A program made the translations under genes and the position numbers. 64,000 bases of DNA from Actinosynnema sp040640215 (GTDB lineage: Bacteria; Actinomycetota; Actinomycetes; Mycobacteriales; Pseudonocardiaceae). Positions 1 to 8,146 of the stretch are shown one piece after another. Below the pieces are notes generated by a model. It did no database searches, had not been told where the DNA came from, and was given only the letters and a program-made list of their open reading frames with translations. Location: assembly GCF_040640215.1 (NCBI RefSeq), contig NZ_JBFABG010000010.1:124001-188000 (forward strand), given 5' to 3'. How positions within the stretch are numbered: the stretch's first letter is position 1; each line of letters starts with the position of its first letter.

Positions 1-482
1 TCCGCGCCGAGCAGCGCGACCCGCTGCCCCAGCGCGTACCCCGCCTCGGCGGCGGTCACGGTGTCCAGCGCCACCTCGTGGTCGTCGTCCGGGTAGCGCC
101 CCTCGGCCCGGTCGAACGGCCGCAACCGCTCGTCGGCCGGCAGCGCGACGACCCGCGCCGCGAGGGCCCGGCCCCCCGGGTCGACCAGCGGCACGGCCGC
201 CGACTCGCGACCCTCGGCCGCCGCCACGCCGGGCACCCCCCGGACCACCTCCAGCGCGGCCCGGTCGAGCGGGCGGTCCGGGCGGTACGCCCCGACCGCG
301 ATGGTCACCGAGACGTCCACGTCGCGGGCCGTCCTGGCGTAGGCGTCGCGCAGACCGGCCTGCGACGCGTCGGTCAGCACCAGCGACCCGGTGACGAACG
401 CGACGCCCAGCGCGATCGCCACCGAGGAGAGCACCAGGCGCGCGGTGCGGGCGCGCAGCCCGGCCAGGATCGTGCGCAGCAT
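1..482 (-). CDS. FtsX/MacB-type ABC transporter permease (C-terminus missing at window edge)
   Basis: Partial gene read on the minus strand from an ATG at 482 and running off the left edge. The N-terminus (MLRTILAGLRARTARLVLSS) starts with a basic segment followed by a hydrophobic membrane helix and then an extracytoplasmic-looking stretch, as in FtsX/MacB family permeases that work with LolD-like ATPases. The start overlaps the stop of the ATPase gene by one base (TGATG), so the two are translationally coupled and form one exporter. Likely substrates are a lipid, peptide or antibiotic, but the sequence gives no specificity. The two-component system divergent from this pair may control it. 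Confidence 0.8.
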   Translation of the reverse strand, partial: MLRTILAGLRARTARLVLSSVAIALGVAFVTGSLVLTDASQAGLRDAYARTARDVDVSVTIAVGAYRPDRPLDRAALEVVRGVPGVAAAEGRESAAVPLVDPGGRALAARVVALPADERLRPFDRAEGRYPDDDHEVALDTVTAAEAGYALGQRVALLGA

Positions 483-1246
483 CAGATCCCCCCGAGGTGC
501 TTGAGCGCGGAGAGCACGGAGTCGGCGGTCGGGTTGTCGATCTCGCCGGCCGACCGGCCGTCGGCCATCAGCACGACGCGGTCGGCGTAGGAGGCGGCCA
601 CCGGGTCGTGGGTCACCATGATCACGGTCTGGCCGAGTTCGCGCACCGACATCCGCAGGAAGTCCAGCACCTCCGCGCCGGAGCGCGAGTCCAGGTTGCC
701 GGTCGGCTCGTCGGCGAAGACCACGTCCGGCTTGGCCACCAGCGCCCGCGCGCAGGCCACCCGCTGCTGCTGCCCGCCGGACAGCTCGGTCGGCTTGTGC
801 CGCAACCGGTCGCGCAGGCCCAGCACGTCGACGATGGTGTCGAACCACGCCCGGTCGGGCTTGCGGCCCGCGAGCTCCAGCCCGAGCAGGACGTTGGCCT
901 CGGCGCTCAGCGTGGGCAGCAGGTTGAACGCCTGGAACACGAACCCGACCCGGTCCCGGCGCAGCCTGGTCAGGTCCCGGTCGGACAACCCGGTGATCGC
1001 GGTCCGTCCGATGTGGACCGAACCGGCGTCGACCGGGTCCAGCCCGGCCAGGCAGTGCATCATCGTCGACTTGCCCGACCCGGACGGGCCCATGATCGCG
1101 GTGAACCGGCCGGCCGCGAACTCGACGCTGACCCCGTCCAGCGCCCGGACGGCGGTGTCGCCGGTCCCGTGGACCTTCACCAGGTCCCGGGCGGCGACGG
1201 CGGTGCGGACACCCTCCGGCCGGGGTGTCGACGCCAGTTCCACCAT
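482..1246 (-). CDS. ABC transporter ATP-binding protein (LolD/MacB-like)
   Basis: A 254-residue ATPase with Walker A GPSGSGKST (about residue 53), signature LSGGQQQR and Walker B VVFADEPTGNLDS followed by the switch His in MVTHD. The Walker B plus NLDS pattern is typical of ATPases that pair with FtsX/MacB permeases. It powers the permease encoded directly downstream with a TGATG stop/start overlap. The gene is transcribed leftward, divergently from the response regulator at 1387, and the 140-bp intergenic region carries a CTGAAG-rich palindrome. A role in drug or stress efflux controlled by that two-component system is inferred from position only. Confidence 0.9.
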   Translation of the reverse strand: MVELASTPRPEGVRTAVAARDLVKVHGTGDTAVRALDGVSVEFAAGRFTAIMGPSGSGKSTMMHCLAGLDPVDAGSVHIGRTAITGLSDRDLTRLRRDRVGFVFQAFNLLPTLSAEANVLLGLELAGRKPDRAWFDTIVDVLGLRDRLRHKPTELSGGQQQRVACARALVAKPDVVFADEPTGNLDSRSGAEVLDFLRMSVRELGQTVIMVTHDPVAASYADRVVLMADGRSAGEIDNPTADSVLSALKHLGGI

Positions 1247-1327
1247 GTTCTGCTCCCTGTCGCGTGCGGGCCGCCGGTGTGCGGCACCGGCCCGCGCCCA
1301 GGCTGGCAGGCACCCGCTGAGCGCCGG

Positions 1328-1353
1328 CTGAAGCGACCTGAAGATCGCTTCAG
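1328..1353. promoter_or_regulatory. CTGAAG palindrome/direct repeat between ABC operon and two-component system
   Basis: Perfect inverted repeat CTGAAGCGA (1328-1336) and TCGCTTCAG (1345-1353) with an 8-base spacer. A further CTGAAG lies at 1338-1343, so two direct CTGAAG hexamers are one helical turn apart and a third is inverted. Tandem hexamers at 10-11 bp are the usual layout for OmpR-family binding sites. The position between the divergent exporter and regulator genes fits an operator for the adjacent response regulator. Confidence 0.55.
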
Positions 1354-1386
1354 GCCGGGCCGCACCGGTCTGGGAGGATGGCGGCC

Positions 1387-2061
1387 GTGCGGGTACTGGT
1401 GGTCGAGGACGAGCGGCGGCTGGCCGAGGCGCTCCAGTGGGGACTGGAGGCGGACGGCTACGCCGTGGACATCGCGCACGACGGCGGCGAGGGCCTGACC
1501 CTCGCCCAGCAGCACCCGTACCAGGCGATCGTCCTGGACATCATGCTCCCGGTGCTCAACGGCTACCGGGTGTGCGCCGAGCTGCGGCAGCGCGGCGTGA
1601 CCACGCCGATCCTCATGCTCACCGCCAAGAACGGCGAGTACGACGAGGTCGAGGCGCTGGACACCGGTGCCGACGACTTCCTGCGCAAGCCGTTCTCCTA
1701 CCCGGTGCTCACCGCGCGGCTGCGCGCGCTGATGCGCCGTGGACCGTCCGGGCGCGAACCGGTGATCAGGGTCGGTGACCTGGCCGTCGACCCGGGGCGG
1801 CGGACCTGCCGGCGGGCCGGGCAGGAGATCCCGTTGACCGCCAAGGAGTTCGCCGTGCTGGAGTGCCTGGCCCGGCGGGCCGGTCAGGTCGTGTCCAAGG
1901 TGGACGTCCTGGAGCAGGTCTGGGACATGGCCTACGACGGGGACCCCAACATCGTGGAGGTCTACGTGAGCGCGTTGCGCCGCAAGGTCGACGCGCCGTT
2001 CGGCCGCCGCACGATCGGCACCGTGCGCGGCGCGGGCTACCGCCTGGTCGCCGATGCCTAG
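1387..2061 (+). CDS. OmpR-family two-component response regulator
   Basis: About 224 residues. The receiver domain opens with VRVLVVEDE and contains the phospho-acceptor Asp in VLDIMLPVLNG, the conserved Thr/Ala region and Lys in FLRKPF. The C-terminal winged helix has ITLTAKEF-type and YVSALRRK motifs typical of PhoB/OmpR regulators. An in-frame ATG exists at 1378, but the GGGAGG at 1372-1377 directly abuts it and is correctly spaced for the GTG at 1387, so GTG is preferred. The stop overlaps the kinase start (ATG at 2054), giving a coupled operon. It probably regulates the divergent ABC exporter through the 1328-1353 site. Confidence 0.9.
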   Translation: MRVLVVEDERRLAEALQWGLEADGYAVDIAHDGGEGLTLAQQHPYQAIVLDIMLPVLNGYRVCAELRQRGVTTPILMLTAKNGEYDEVEALDTGADDFLRKPFSYPVLTARLRALMRRGPSGREPVIRVGDLAVDPGRRTCRRAGQEIPLTAKEFAVLECLARRAGQVVSKVDVLEQVWDMAYDGDPNIVEVYVSALRRKVDAPFGRRTIGTVRGAGYRLVADA

Positions 2062-3532
2062 GTGGTGGCCGGTCTCGCTGCGCGCGAGCGCGGCGCTGGC
2101 CGCCGGACTGGCGTGCGCGGGCGTGTTCGGGCTGGGCGGCCTGGTGATGCGGACCATCGTCTACAACGGTCAGCTCCAGGCCGCCGAGAGCACCGCCCGC
2201 GTGGAGCTCGACCGGGTGGTCGACGACTTCCGGGCGGGTGCCCGGACCGCGCCCACCGGCGGTGGCGTGAGCGGCGACGCGATGTTCGAGATCGTGACCG
2301 ACTCCGGCGAGGTCGTGGTGCGCAGCGCCACCCTGGCTCGACTCGACCCCGCCCGGCCCGCCCTGCCCCCGGCACCGGCGGACGCCCCGGCGGACTGGGC
2401 GGCGCGCACCACCGACGCGCTGCGACCGGGCGAGCACCCGGACTGGCGGGAGTACCGCTCCTACACCGTGCTGGGCGCGGTGGTCGACGACGTGCCCGCC
2501 GCCCTCGTCGAGCCGCTGGGCCGGGCCGAGGTGACCCCGCGCGCGGGCCTGGCGGGCCGGGACGGGCCCCGCCGCTACCGGCTCACCGCCTACCTGTTCG
2601 TGCTGCCGTGGGACGCCCAGTCCGCAGCGCGCGGCGTGAGCCAGGTGCTGCTGCACGCCGTCCCGCCGGCCGTGCTGTTCGTGGCCGTGGTCGCGTGGCT
2701 GGCCACCGGCCGCGCGCTGCGCCCGGTGGAGGCGATCCGGCGCGGGATGGCCGAGATCAGCGAGCACGACCTCGACCGCCGGGTGCCCGTGCCGCCGTCG
2801 CGGGACGAGGTGTCCGGGCTGGCGCGCACCACCAACGCGACGCTCGACCGGCTGGAGCGGTCGTTGCGGCGGCAGCAGCAGTTCGTCGCCGATGCCAGCC
2901 ACGAGCTGCGCAGCCCGCTGGCCAACCTGCGCGCCGGCCTAGAGGTGGCGCTGGTGCACGCCGACCGCGCCGACTGGCCGCGCACGGCCGGCCGCGCGCT
3001 CGCCGACGTCCAGCGCCTCCAGGACCTCACGGCGGACCTGCTGCTGCTGGCCGAGACCGAGGCGGCCGGCCCGGTGCCGCCGGTCGCGGTGGACCTCGCC
3101 GAACTCGCCCGCGAGCAGGCCGCCGAACGCGGGCTCGGCTGCGTCGCCGACGGACCCGCGCCGGTGCGCGGCTGGCCGGCGCACCTGGACCGGCTGCTGC
3201 GCAACCTGCTGGACAACGCGCAGCGGCACGCGCGGTCCGAGGTGACCGTGCGGGTCGCCGTGGACGGGCCGGACGTGGTGGTGGAGGTGTGCGACGACGG
3301 TCCCGGCATCCCGCCGGAGGACCGTGAGCGGGTGTTCGAGCGGTTCACCAGGCTGGACGACGCGCGGGCCCGGGACACCGGGGGTTCCGGCCTGGGACTG
3401 GCCATCGCGCGCGGAATCGTGCAGCGGCACGGCGGTACGCTGCGGGTGGCCGACAGCGACGCCGGAGCCCGGTTGGTGGCGACGCTGCCGGTGCTAACGG
3501 ATCACCCCGCCGAAACGAGTCCACCTGCGTGA
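2054..3532 (+). CDS. Sensor histidine kinase (HAMP, HisKA, HATPase)
   Basis: 492 residues. A first membrane helix lies at about residues 10-32, an extracytoplasmic sensor region of about 160 residues follows, and a second helix spans about 200-218, then a HAMP linker. The phospho-acceptor His is in DASHELRSPLANLRAG (about H283). The HATPase has the N box LRNLLDNAQRHA, the G1 box CDDGPGIP and the G2 box GGSGLGLAI. It is the cognate kinase of the preceding regulator, overlapping it by 8 bases. The lipoprotein gene that follows overlaps the kinase stop (GTGA), suggesting a three-gene operon. Confidence 0.92.
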   Translation: MPRWWPVSLRASAALAAGLACAGVFGLGGLVMRTIVYNGQLQAAESTARVELDRVVDDFRAGARTAPTGGGVSGDAMFEIVTDSGEVVVRSATLARLDPARPALPPAPADAPADWAARTTDALRPGEHPDWREYRSYTVLGAVVDDVPAALVEPLGRAEVTPRAGLAGRDGPRRYRLTAYLFVLPWDAQSAARGVSQVLLHAVPPAVLFVAVVAWLATGRALRPVEAIRRGMAEISEHDLDRRVPVPPSRDEVSGLARTTNATLDRLERSLRRQQQFVADASHELRSPLANLRAGLEVALVHADRADWPRTAGRALADVQRLQDLTADLLLLAETEAAGPVPPVAVDLAELAREQAAERGLGCVADGPAPVRGWPAHLDRLLRNLLDNAQRHARSEVTVRVAVDGPDVVVEVCDDGPGIPPEDRERVFERFTRLDDARARDTGGSGLGLAIARGIVQRHGGTLRVADSDAGARLVATLPVLTDHPAETSPPA

Positions 3533-4026
3533 GAATCGTCCTCTTCGCCGTACTGGTCCTGATCGCGGGCTGTGCGACCACCGTGACGGGCAGCGCCGGC
3601 TCGACCGACGTCGCGGGCGCGGGCACCACCGGACAACCGCAACCCACCACCACGGAATCGAAGCCCACCACCACGGAGTCGGAGCCCACCAGGGAGTCGA
3701 GCGCGGACCCGACCACCGACACCCCGCTACCGCTGCCCCCGATCGACGAGTCCGCCCCCACCCGGTTCTGCGACCAGCCGTTCACCGGAGCCCTGGGCAA
3801 GCCGATGCTGGCGGCGGTCGTCGAAACCCCGTCGGGCAAACTGGACTGCGACCGGGCGGGCGCGGTGCTGGTCGACTACTACGCGGAACGCCACGACCCG
3901 ATCACCGACCTCCCACCACTCGTCGTAGCCGGCATGACCTGCAACCAGATGCCGGAACCGGCGCTGCCGCAGGTGGTGTGCACGGACGGGGCGGACGTCA
4001 TCTACTCGATGTGGCCCCAGACCTGA
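3529..4026 (+). CDS. Small secreted lipoprotein, Thr/Glu-rich
   Basis: 165 residues starting at a GTG that overlaps the kinase stop. The N-terminus MRIVLFAVLVLIAGCATT is a lipoprotein signal peptide with a lipobox LIAGC (Cys15). Residues about 25-70 are a low-complexity linker with repeated TTTESKP/TTTESEP units and acidic residues. The C-terminal part has four or more Cys (FCDQPF, LDCDRAG, MTCNQMP, VVCTDG), probably forming disulfides outside the membrane. No family is recognised. Coupling to the sensor kinase suggests an accessory envelope role such as signal capture, which is inference only. Confidence 0.75.
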   Translation: MRIVLFAVLVLIAGCATTVTGSAGSTDVAGAGTTGQPQPTTTESKPTTTESEPTRESSADPTTDTPLPLPPIDESAPTRFCDQPFTGALGKPMLAAVVETPSGKLDCDRAGAVLVDYYAERHDPITDLPPLVVAGMTCNQMPEPALPQVVCTDGADVIYSMWPQT

Positions 4027-4126
4027 CCGGGTCGCGTGCCGGCCTACGACGCCGGCCGAGTTCCGGTACCGGGGTGAACCGAATGAAAACGAGGATGCAA
4101 CGGCCAAAACCCCCAGGTCAACAAGT
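4027..4126 (+). promoter_or_regulatory. CRISPR leader (with a small hairpin after the lipoprotein gene)
   Basis: The 100 bases between the lipoprotein stop and the first CRISPR repeat. A GCCGGC/GCCGGC hairpin at 4038-4056 may end the upstream transcript. The following stretch, with AATGAAAACG and CCAAAACCCCC and ending in GGTCAACAAGT directly before repeat 1, is more A-rich than its surroundings. Repeat decay at the opposite end of the array supports this side as the leader and + strand as the crRNA strand. Confidence 0.6.
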
Positions 4127-5498
4127 CTCTTCCCCGCACACGCGGGGGTGGTCCGGGCGGCAGGGTGTTGCCTCGCTACGCGGAGGTCTCTTCCCCGCAC
4201 ACGCGGGGGTGGTCCTGACCCCGAGATGGGCGTGGGCCTGGCCTCGGACTCTTCCCCGCACACGCGGGGGTGGTCCACGGCCAGGGCGACCACGGGCGCG
4301 TACCGGTGCCCTCTTCCCCGCACACGCGGGGGTGGTCCGCCGTGTCACCCAGGTCGCGGCGGACCCCCCGACCTCTTCCCCGCACACGCGGGGGTGGTCC
4401 TGCCGTGGTTGGGGCCGTATCCGGACGCGCCGGCTCTTCCCCGCACACGCGGGGGTGGTCCGTTGGTGCGGGTCGGGCCGGTGGCCGTGACGGGCTCTTC
4501 CCCGCACACGCGGGGGTGGTCCCACCTGCGGGTCGAACTCGGTCGGGCTGAGGTCCTCTTCCCCGCACACGCGGGGGTGGTCCCCGACGCCTCGCGCGTC
4601 AGCAGTTCGTCGCGCTCTCTTCCCCGCACACGCGGGGGTGGTCCCTGGTCGCTCTGGAGGGCGGTCCGCTCACCCGACTCTTCCCCGCACACGCGGGGGT
4701 GGTCCACGACCCCTGGTCTTCGTCACCCTCGACGACGGCTCTTCCCCGCACACGCGGGGGTGGTCCGTTGTTCGTACGGCTGCCTTCCGTGCTCTTTCAC
4801 TCTTCCCCGCACACGCGGGGGTGGTCCCACGTGGCGGATCATCGGCGACCGCGTCCGGGGCTCTTCCCCGCACACGCGGGGGTGGTCCCGCCAACTCGTG
4901 CGCGCCCAGCCCGCCGCGCGCCTCTTCCCCGCACACGCGGGGGTGGTCCGGTGGACACGGACCTCAGTCCTCGTGGGTGTAGCTCTTCCCCGCACACGCG
5001 GGGGTGGTCCCGGTGCGGGAGGGATGGTCATCGGCGGACCTTTCTCTTCCCCGCACACGCGGGGGTGGTCCCTCACGATGACGCCGTGGCGGGCAAGCCA
5101 GAGGCTCTTCCCCGCACACGCGGGGGTGGTCCGGACGCATGGGACATGGTGTTGGCCCTGCCGTGCTCTTCCCCGCACACGCGGGGGTGGTCCGCACGAA
5201 CGCCTCTACATCGAGGTCTTCGGCGACTCTTCCCCGCACACGCGGGGGTGGTCCCCGGACATCACTGCTCTCGTCCATGCCCACTCCCTCTTCCCCGCAC
5301 ACGCGGGGGTGGTCCGCCGAGTACGGCACGTCCGGCGACGACGGGCCCCTCTTTCCCGCACACGCGGGGGTGGTCCCTCGTCGTTCTTCTCCGTCAGCAC
5401 GGCCGCGTCCTCTTCCCCGCACACGCGGGGATGGCCCCTTCGACGTGGACGCGCTACCTGACCGGATGGCCTCTTCCCCGCGCACGCGGGGGCTCAGC
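4127..5498 (+). CRISPR. Type I-E-like CRISPR array, 23 repeats and 22 spacers, no cas genes in window
   Basis: The 28-base repeat has the I-E hairpin core CCCCGCACACGCGGGG and ends in GTGGTCC. Starts: 4127, 4188, 4249, 4311, 4373, 4434, 4495, 4556, 4617, 4678, 4739, 4800, 4861, 4922, 4983, 5044, 5105, 5166, 5227, 5288, 5349, 5410 and 5471. Spacing is 61 bases (33-base spacers) except two 34-base spacers after repeats 3 and 4. The first 20 repeats are identical by eye; the last three (5349, 5410, 5471) carry substitutions and the final one loses its 3' half, marking the old, leader-distal end at the right. No Cas3, Cascade, Cas1 or Cas2 gene lies within the window, so the array depends on a locus elsewhere. 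Confidence 0.97.
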
Positions 5499-5517
5499 GC
5501 ACGCGGGGCTCAGGCCG

Positions 5518-6174
5518 TCACGCCGGGAACAGTTCCTTTGTCTTCGTCCCCCGACCGGTGCTCGGGGTTCTGGTCAACCGCCACTCGACCACCGCCAGGT
5601 TGATCACCCAGCCCGCTCCCAGCAGCAGGGCGCGGGTGGTTTCGTCGGGTGTGCCGAACGGGACGAGCCACAGGGCCGTGACCACGGCTTGGGTGCCCGC
5701 GCCGATTCCGATCGCGTAGCCGCGCATCATCCACGCCCGGTGCACCGCGAACTCGCGTCGTCGCACCGCGCGGAGGCCGAGCACCAGGGCCGCCACCATC
5801 GCCGTGCCGAACACCAGCCGGAACGCGTAGAGCAGCGGGCCGTCGCCCGGTGGTTCCGGGTAGAGCACCGTCATCCACAGGCCGGTCACCGCCGCGACGA
5901 GTCCGCACGGGACCAGGACCCGACCCGCGAGCCGGTGCCACGGCCGGCGGCGCAGGCTCGGCACGAACTGGAACGCCCCCAGCAGGCAGAACACCGTGGC
6001 GGTCACGATGTGCAGGACCACCGGCACGGGCATCGCGAAGAACCGGGCGTTCTCGGGGCGGACCGGTCCGCCGCCGGACAGCTCGGCCAGCCGCACGCTG
6101 CCCGCCACCACCGGCACCAGGCAGAGCGCGATCAGGCCGGCCGGCACCGGCCACTGCCGGGTTCGTCTTGTCAT
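5518..6174 (-). CDS. DUF2306 family membrane protein
   Basis: 218 residues with about six hydrophobic segments (for example IALCLVPVVAG, VLHIVTATVFCLLGAFQFV, LVFGTAMVAALVLGL, ATQ/AVVTALWLV region, AGWVINLAVVEW). Conserved features of the DUF2306 family are the HRLAGR motif after the second helix pair and the HRAWMMRGYAI motif later. Function is unknown; the family is predicted to be an integral membrane protein, and histidines in both motifs could bind a cofactor. The stop lies 19 bases past the degenerate last CRISPR repeat. It sits 31 bases downstream of the NarL-type regulator gene and may share its transcript. Confidence 0.8.
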   Translation of the reverse strand: MTRRTRQWPVPAGLIALCLVPVVAGSVRLAELSGGGPVRPENARFFAMPVPVVLHIVTATVFCLLGAFQFVPSLRRRPWHRLAGRVLVPCGLVAAVTGLWMTVLYPEPPGDGPLLYAFRLVFGTAMVAALVLGLRAVRRREFAVHRAWMMRGYAIGIGAGTQAVVTALWLVPFGTPDETTRALLLGAGWVINLAVVEWRLTRTPSTGRGTKTKELFPA

Positions 6175-6205
6175 ACGCCGATCGTGCGGGTCAGCGCCCT
6201 GCGGG

Positions 6206-6937
6206 TCATCGGTCTCCGGGCCTGGACCGACCTGTCCGGAGGTCCGGCTCCGGTCTCGTACTTCCGGCCGGGCGCGCGCCCGCGCGCACCCGGCGGGTCT
6301 CGTAGGCCCACATCGCGACCTCCACCCGGTTGCGCGCGCCGAGCTTGGTCATCAGGTTGGTGATGTGGGACTTGACCGTGCTGAGCGTGACGTGGAGCTC
6401 GTCGGCGATCTCGTTGTTGGTCCGCCCGCGCGCCACGGCCGCCAGCACCTGCTCCTCGCGGTCGGTCAGCGGGTCGATCGGCTGGACCGGCGGGGAGCCG
6501 CCCCCGTGCTCGGCGAAGTCGGCCAGCAGCCGCGCGGTGACGCTGGGCGCGATGAGGGCGTCGCCGTTCGCGGCGGCGTGCACGGCCTGCGCGAGCAGCT
6601 CCGCCCCGGCGTTCTTGAGCAGGAAGCCGCGCGCCCCGGCCCGCAGCGCCGCGTAGATGTGCTCGTCGTGGTCGAACGTGGTGATCACGACGACCGCGAG
6701 CGGGTCCGCGACGGTCGGCCCGGCGAGCAGGCGGGTGGCCTCGATGCCGTCGAGCTCGGGCATCCGGATGTCGAACAGGCACACGTCCGGGCGCAGCCTC
6801 CGGGCCAGGTCCACGGCCCGCCGCCCGTCCTCGGCCGTGCCGACCACGGTGATGCCGGGCTGGGCGTCGAGGATCATGGCCAGGCCGGTGCGGACGATCT
6901 CCTGGTCGTCGGCGACCAGCACCCTGATGTTCACCAC
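6206..6937 (-). CDS. NarL/LuxR-family response regulator
   Basis: About 243 residues. Receiver domain: IRVLVADDQEIVRTGL, Asp in CLFDIRMPELDG, Lys in GFLLKNAG. C-terminal LuxR helix-turn-helix: LTDREEQVLAAVARGRTNNEIADELHVTLSTVKSHI. The start is ambiguous: GTG codons at 6937 and 6934 follow a GGAGG/GAGGG Shine-Dalgarno region, while an in-frame GTG at 6970 overlaps the kinase stop as GTGA. The tail after the HTH (about 25 residues, Arg/Pro-rich) is longer than usual. It is the partner of the kinase encoded immediately upstream; target genes are unknown. Confidence 0.9.
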   Translation of the reverse strand: MVNIRVLVADDQEIVRTGLAMILDAQPGITVVGTAEDGRRAVDLARRLRPDVCLFDIRMPELDGIEATRLLAGPTVADPLAVVVITTFDHDEHIYAALRAGARGFLLKNAGAELLAQAVHAAANGDALIAPSVTARLLADFAEHGGGSPPVQPIDPLTDREEQVLAAVARGRTNNEIADELHVTLSTVKSHITNLMTKLGARNRVEVAMWAYETRRVRAGARPAGSTRPEPDLRTGRSRPGDR

Positions 6938-6966
6938 ACCCTCGCGATCCTCCGCAGCACCGGTGT

Positions 6967-8085
6967 TCACCGCGTCCCCGCCGTCCTGGGCAGCACGGCC
7001 GTGACCGTCCACCCCCGCTCCGGGTCCGGCCCGGCCGCGCAGGTGCCGCCGAGCAGGTCGGCGCGCTCGATCATGCCGGTCAGCCCGTACCCCGGCGGGC
7101 CGGTCGCGTGCGGCACGCCGTCGTCGTTCACCCGCAGCCGCACCGAGGTCGCGTCGACCTCCACCCGCACCGCGATCCGGGTCGCGTGCCGGGCGTGCCG
7201 CCGGGCGTTGGTGACCGCTTCCTGGGCCAGCCGGTAGACCGCCGCGTCGACCGGGGACGGCAGGTCGTCGGCGTCGCCGACCACCTCGACCTCGACCACG
7301 GGCCAGGTCCGCGACGCGAGCCGGCCGAGTTCGGCCACCCGGGGACCGGGGGTCGGGTCGAGCGGTTCCCGGCGCAGGATGCGGACCATGCCGCGCATCT
7401 CGTCCAGCGCGCGGGCCGCCTCGGCGTCGATCACCCGCAGCGCGTCGACCGCCGCCCCGGGGTGGGTCGGGGCCAGGGCGATGCCGGCCTGGGCGCGGAT
7501 CGCCATCGCCGACACGTGGTGCGCGACGGTGTCGTGCAGGTCGCGCGCCAGCCGTTCCCGCTCCAGCAGCTTGACCTGGTCCAGCTCGCGGACCCGCTCC
7601 CGCGACCGGTACCGGACGGCCGCGCTCAGGGCGAGGGCCAGGGCGAGCACGAGCACGCCGGCCAGCGCGTCGGCGGGCGGCAGGTGGCCCAGCCCGGCGG
7701 ACAGGCCCACCTTGCCCAGCATGAGCGCGGTCCCGAGCACCGCCTCCCGCCCGGAGCCCCACCGCAGCAGCGAGAAGGGCAGCAGCAGGAGGTACACCAT
7801 CGCGCCCTGCTCGGGGAACTCCCGTCCCAGCACGACGGTCAGCGCGGCGGACGCGCCGAACGCCACCGCGACGGCCGGCAGCGGCCGGGACCGCCGCCAC
7901 AGCAGGACCGGCGTCAACCCGACCGCCACCACCGGGGACAGCACGGGGTCGGGCAGCGGCCGGGTCAGCGCCTCGACCACGGCGACCAGCGCGAACGCGC
8001 CCACCAGCGCCCAGTCCCACCACAGCCGTGGTGGTCCGGGCGCGGGTCGCGGCTCCCGCCACACCGAGCGGAGGAGGGTGTGCAC
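6967..8085 (-). CDS. Sensor histidine kinase (HisKA_3 type, NarL partner)
   Basis: 372 residues from a GTG at 8085. Several hydrophobic helices occupy about residues 25-160 with almost no extracytoplasmic domain, so it likely senses a membrane or intracellular signal. The dimerisation/phosphoacceptor region has ERERLARDLHDTVAHHVSAM with the conserved His in DLHD. The HATPase follows (AVYRLAQEAVTNARRHA, then VNDDGVPHATGPPGYGLTGM). The usual DxGxG box is altered to NDDG/GYGLTGM, as is normal in this subfamily. It is co-transcribed with the regulator downstream. Confidence 0.9.
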   Translation of the reverse strand: MHTLLRSVWREPRPAPGPPRLWWDWALVGAFALVAVVEALTRPLPDPVLSPVVAVGLTPVLLWRRSRPLPAVAVAFGASAALTVVLGREFPEQGAMVYLLLLPFSLLRWGSGREAVLGTALMLGKVGLSAGLGHLPPADALAGVLVLALALALSAAVRYRSRERVRELDQVKLLERERLARDLHDTVAHHVSAMAIRAQAGIALAPTHPGAAVDALRVIDAEAARALDEMRGMVRILRREPLDPTPGPRVAELGRLASRTWPVVEVEVVGDADDLPSPVDAAVYRLAQEAVTNARRHARHATRIAVRVEVDATSVRLRVNDDGVPHATGPPGYGLTGMIERADLLGGTCAAGPDPERGWTVTAVLPRTAGTR

Positions 8086-8146
8086 CGGCTCATGGTACGA
8101 GCCCGGCCGGCCCGCCGGATCAGCCGGAAGTACAGCTCCGCCGAGG

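Noticed and set aside
4148..5461. Long open frames with repeated PRTRGGGP/SPHTRGWS peptides
   Set aside because: They are translations of the CRISPR repeats and spacers in other frames, without ribosome-binding sites; the 61-base period shows this is an array.
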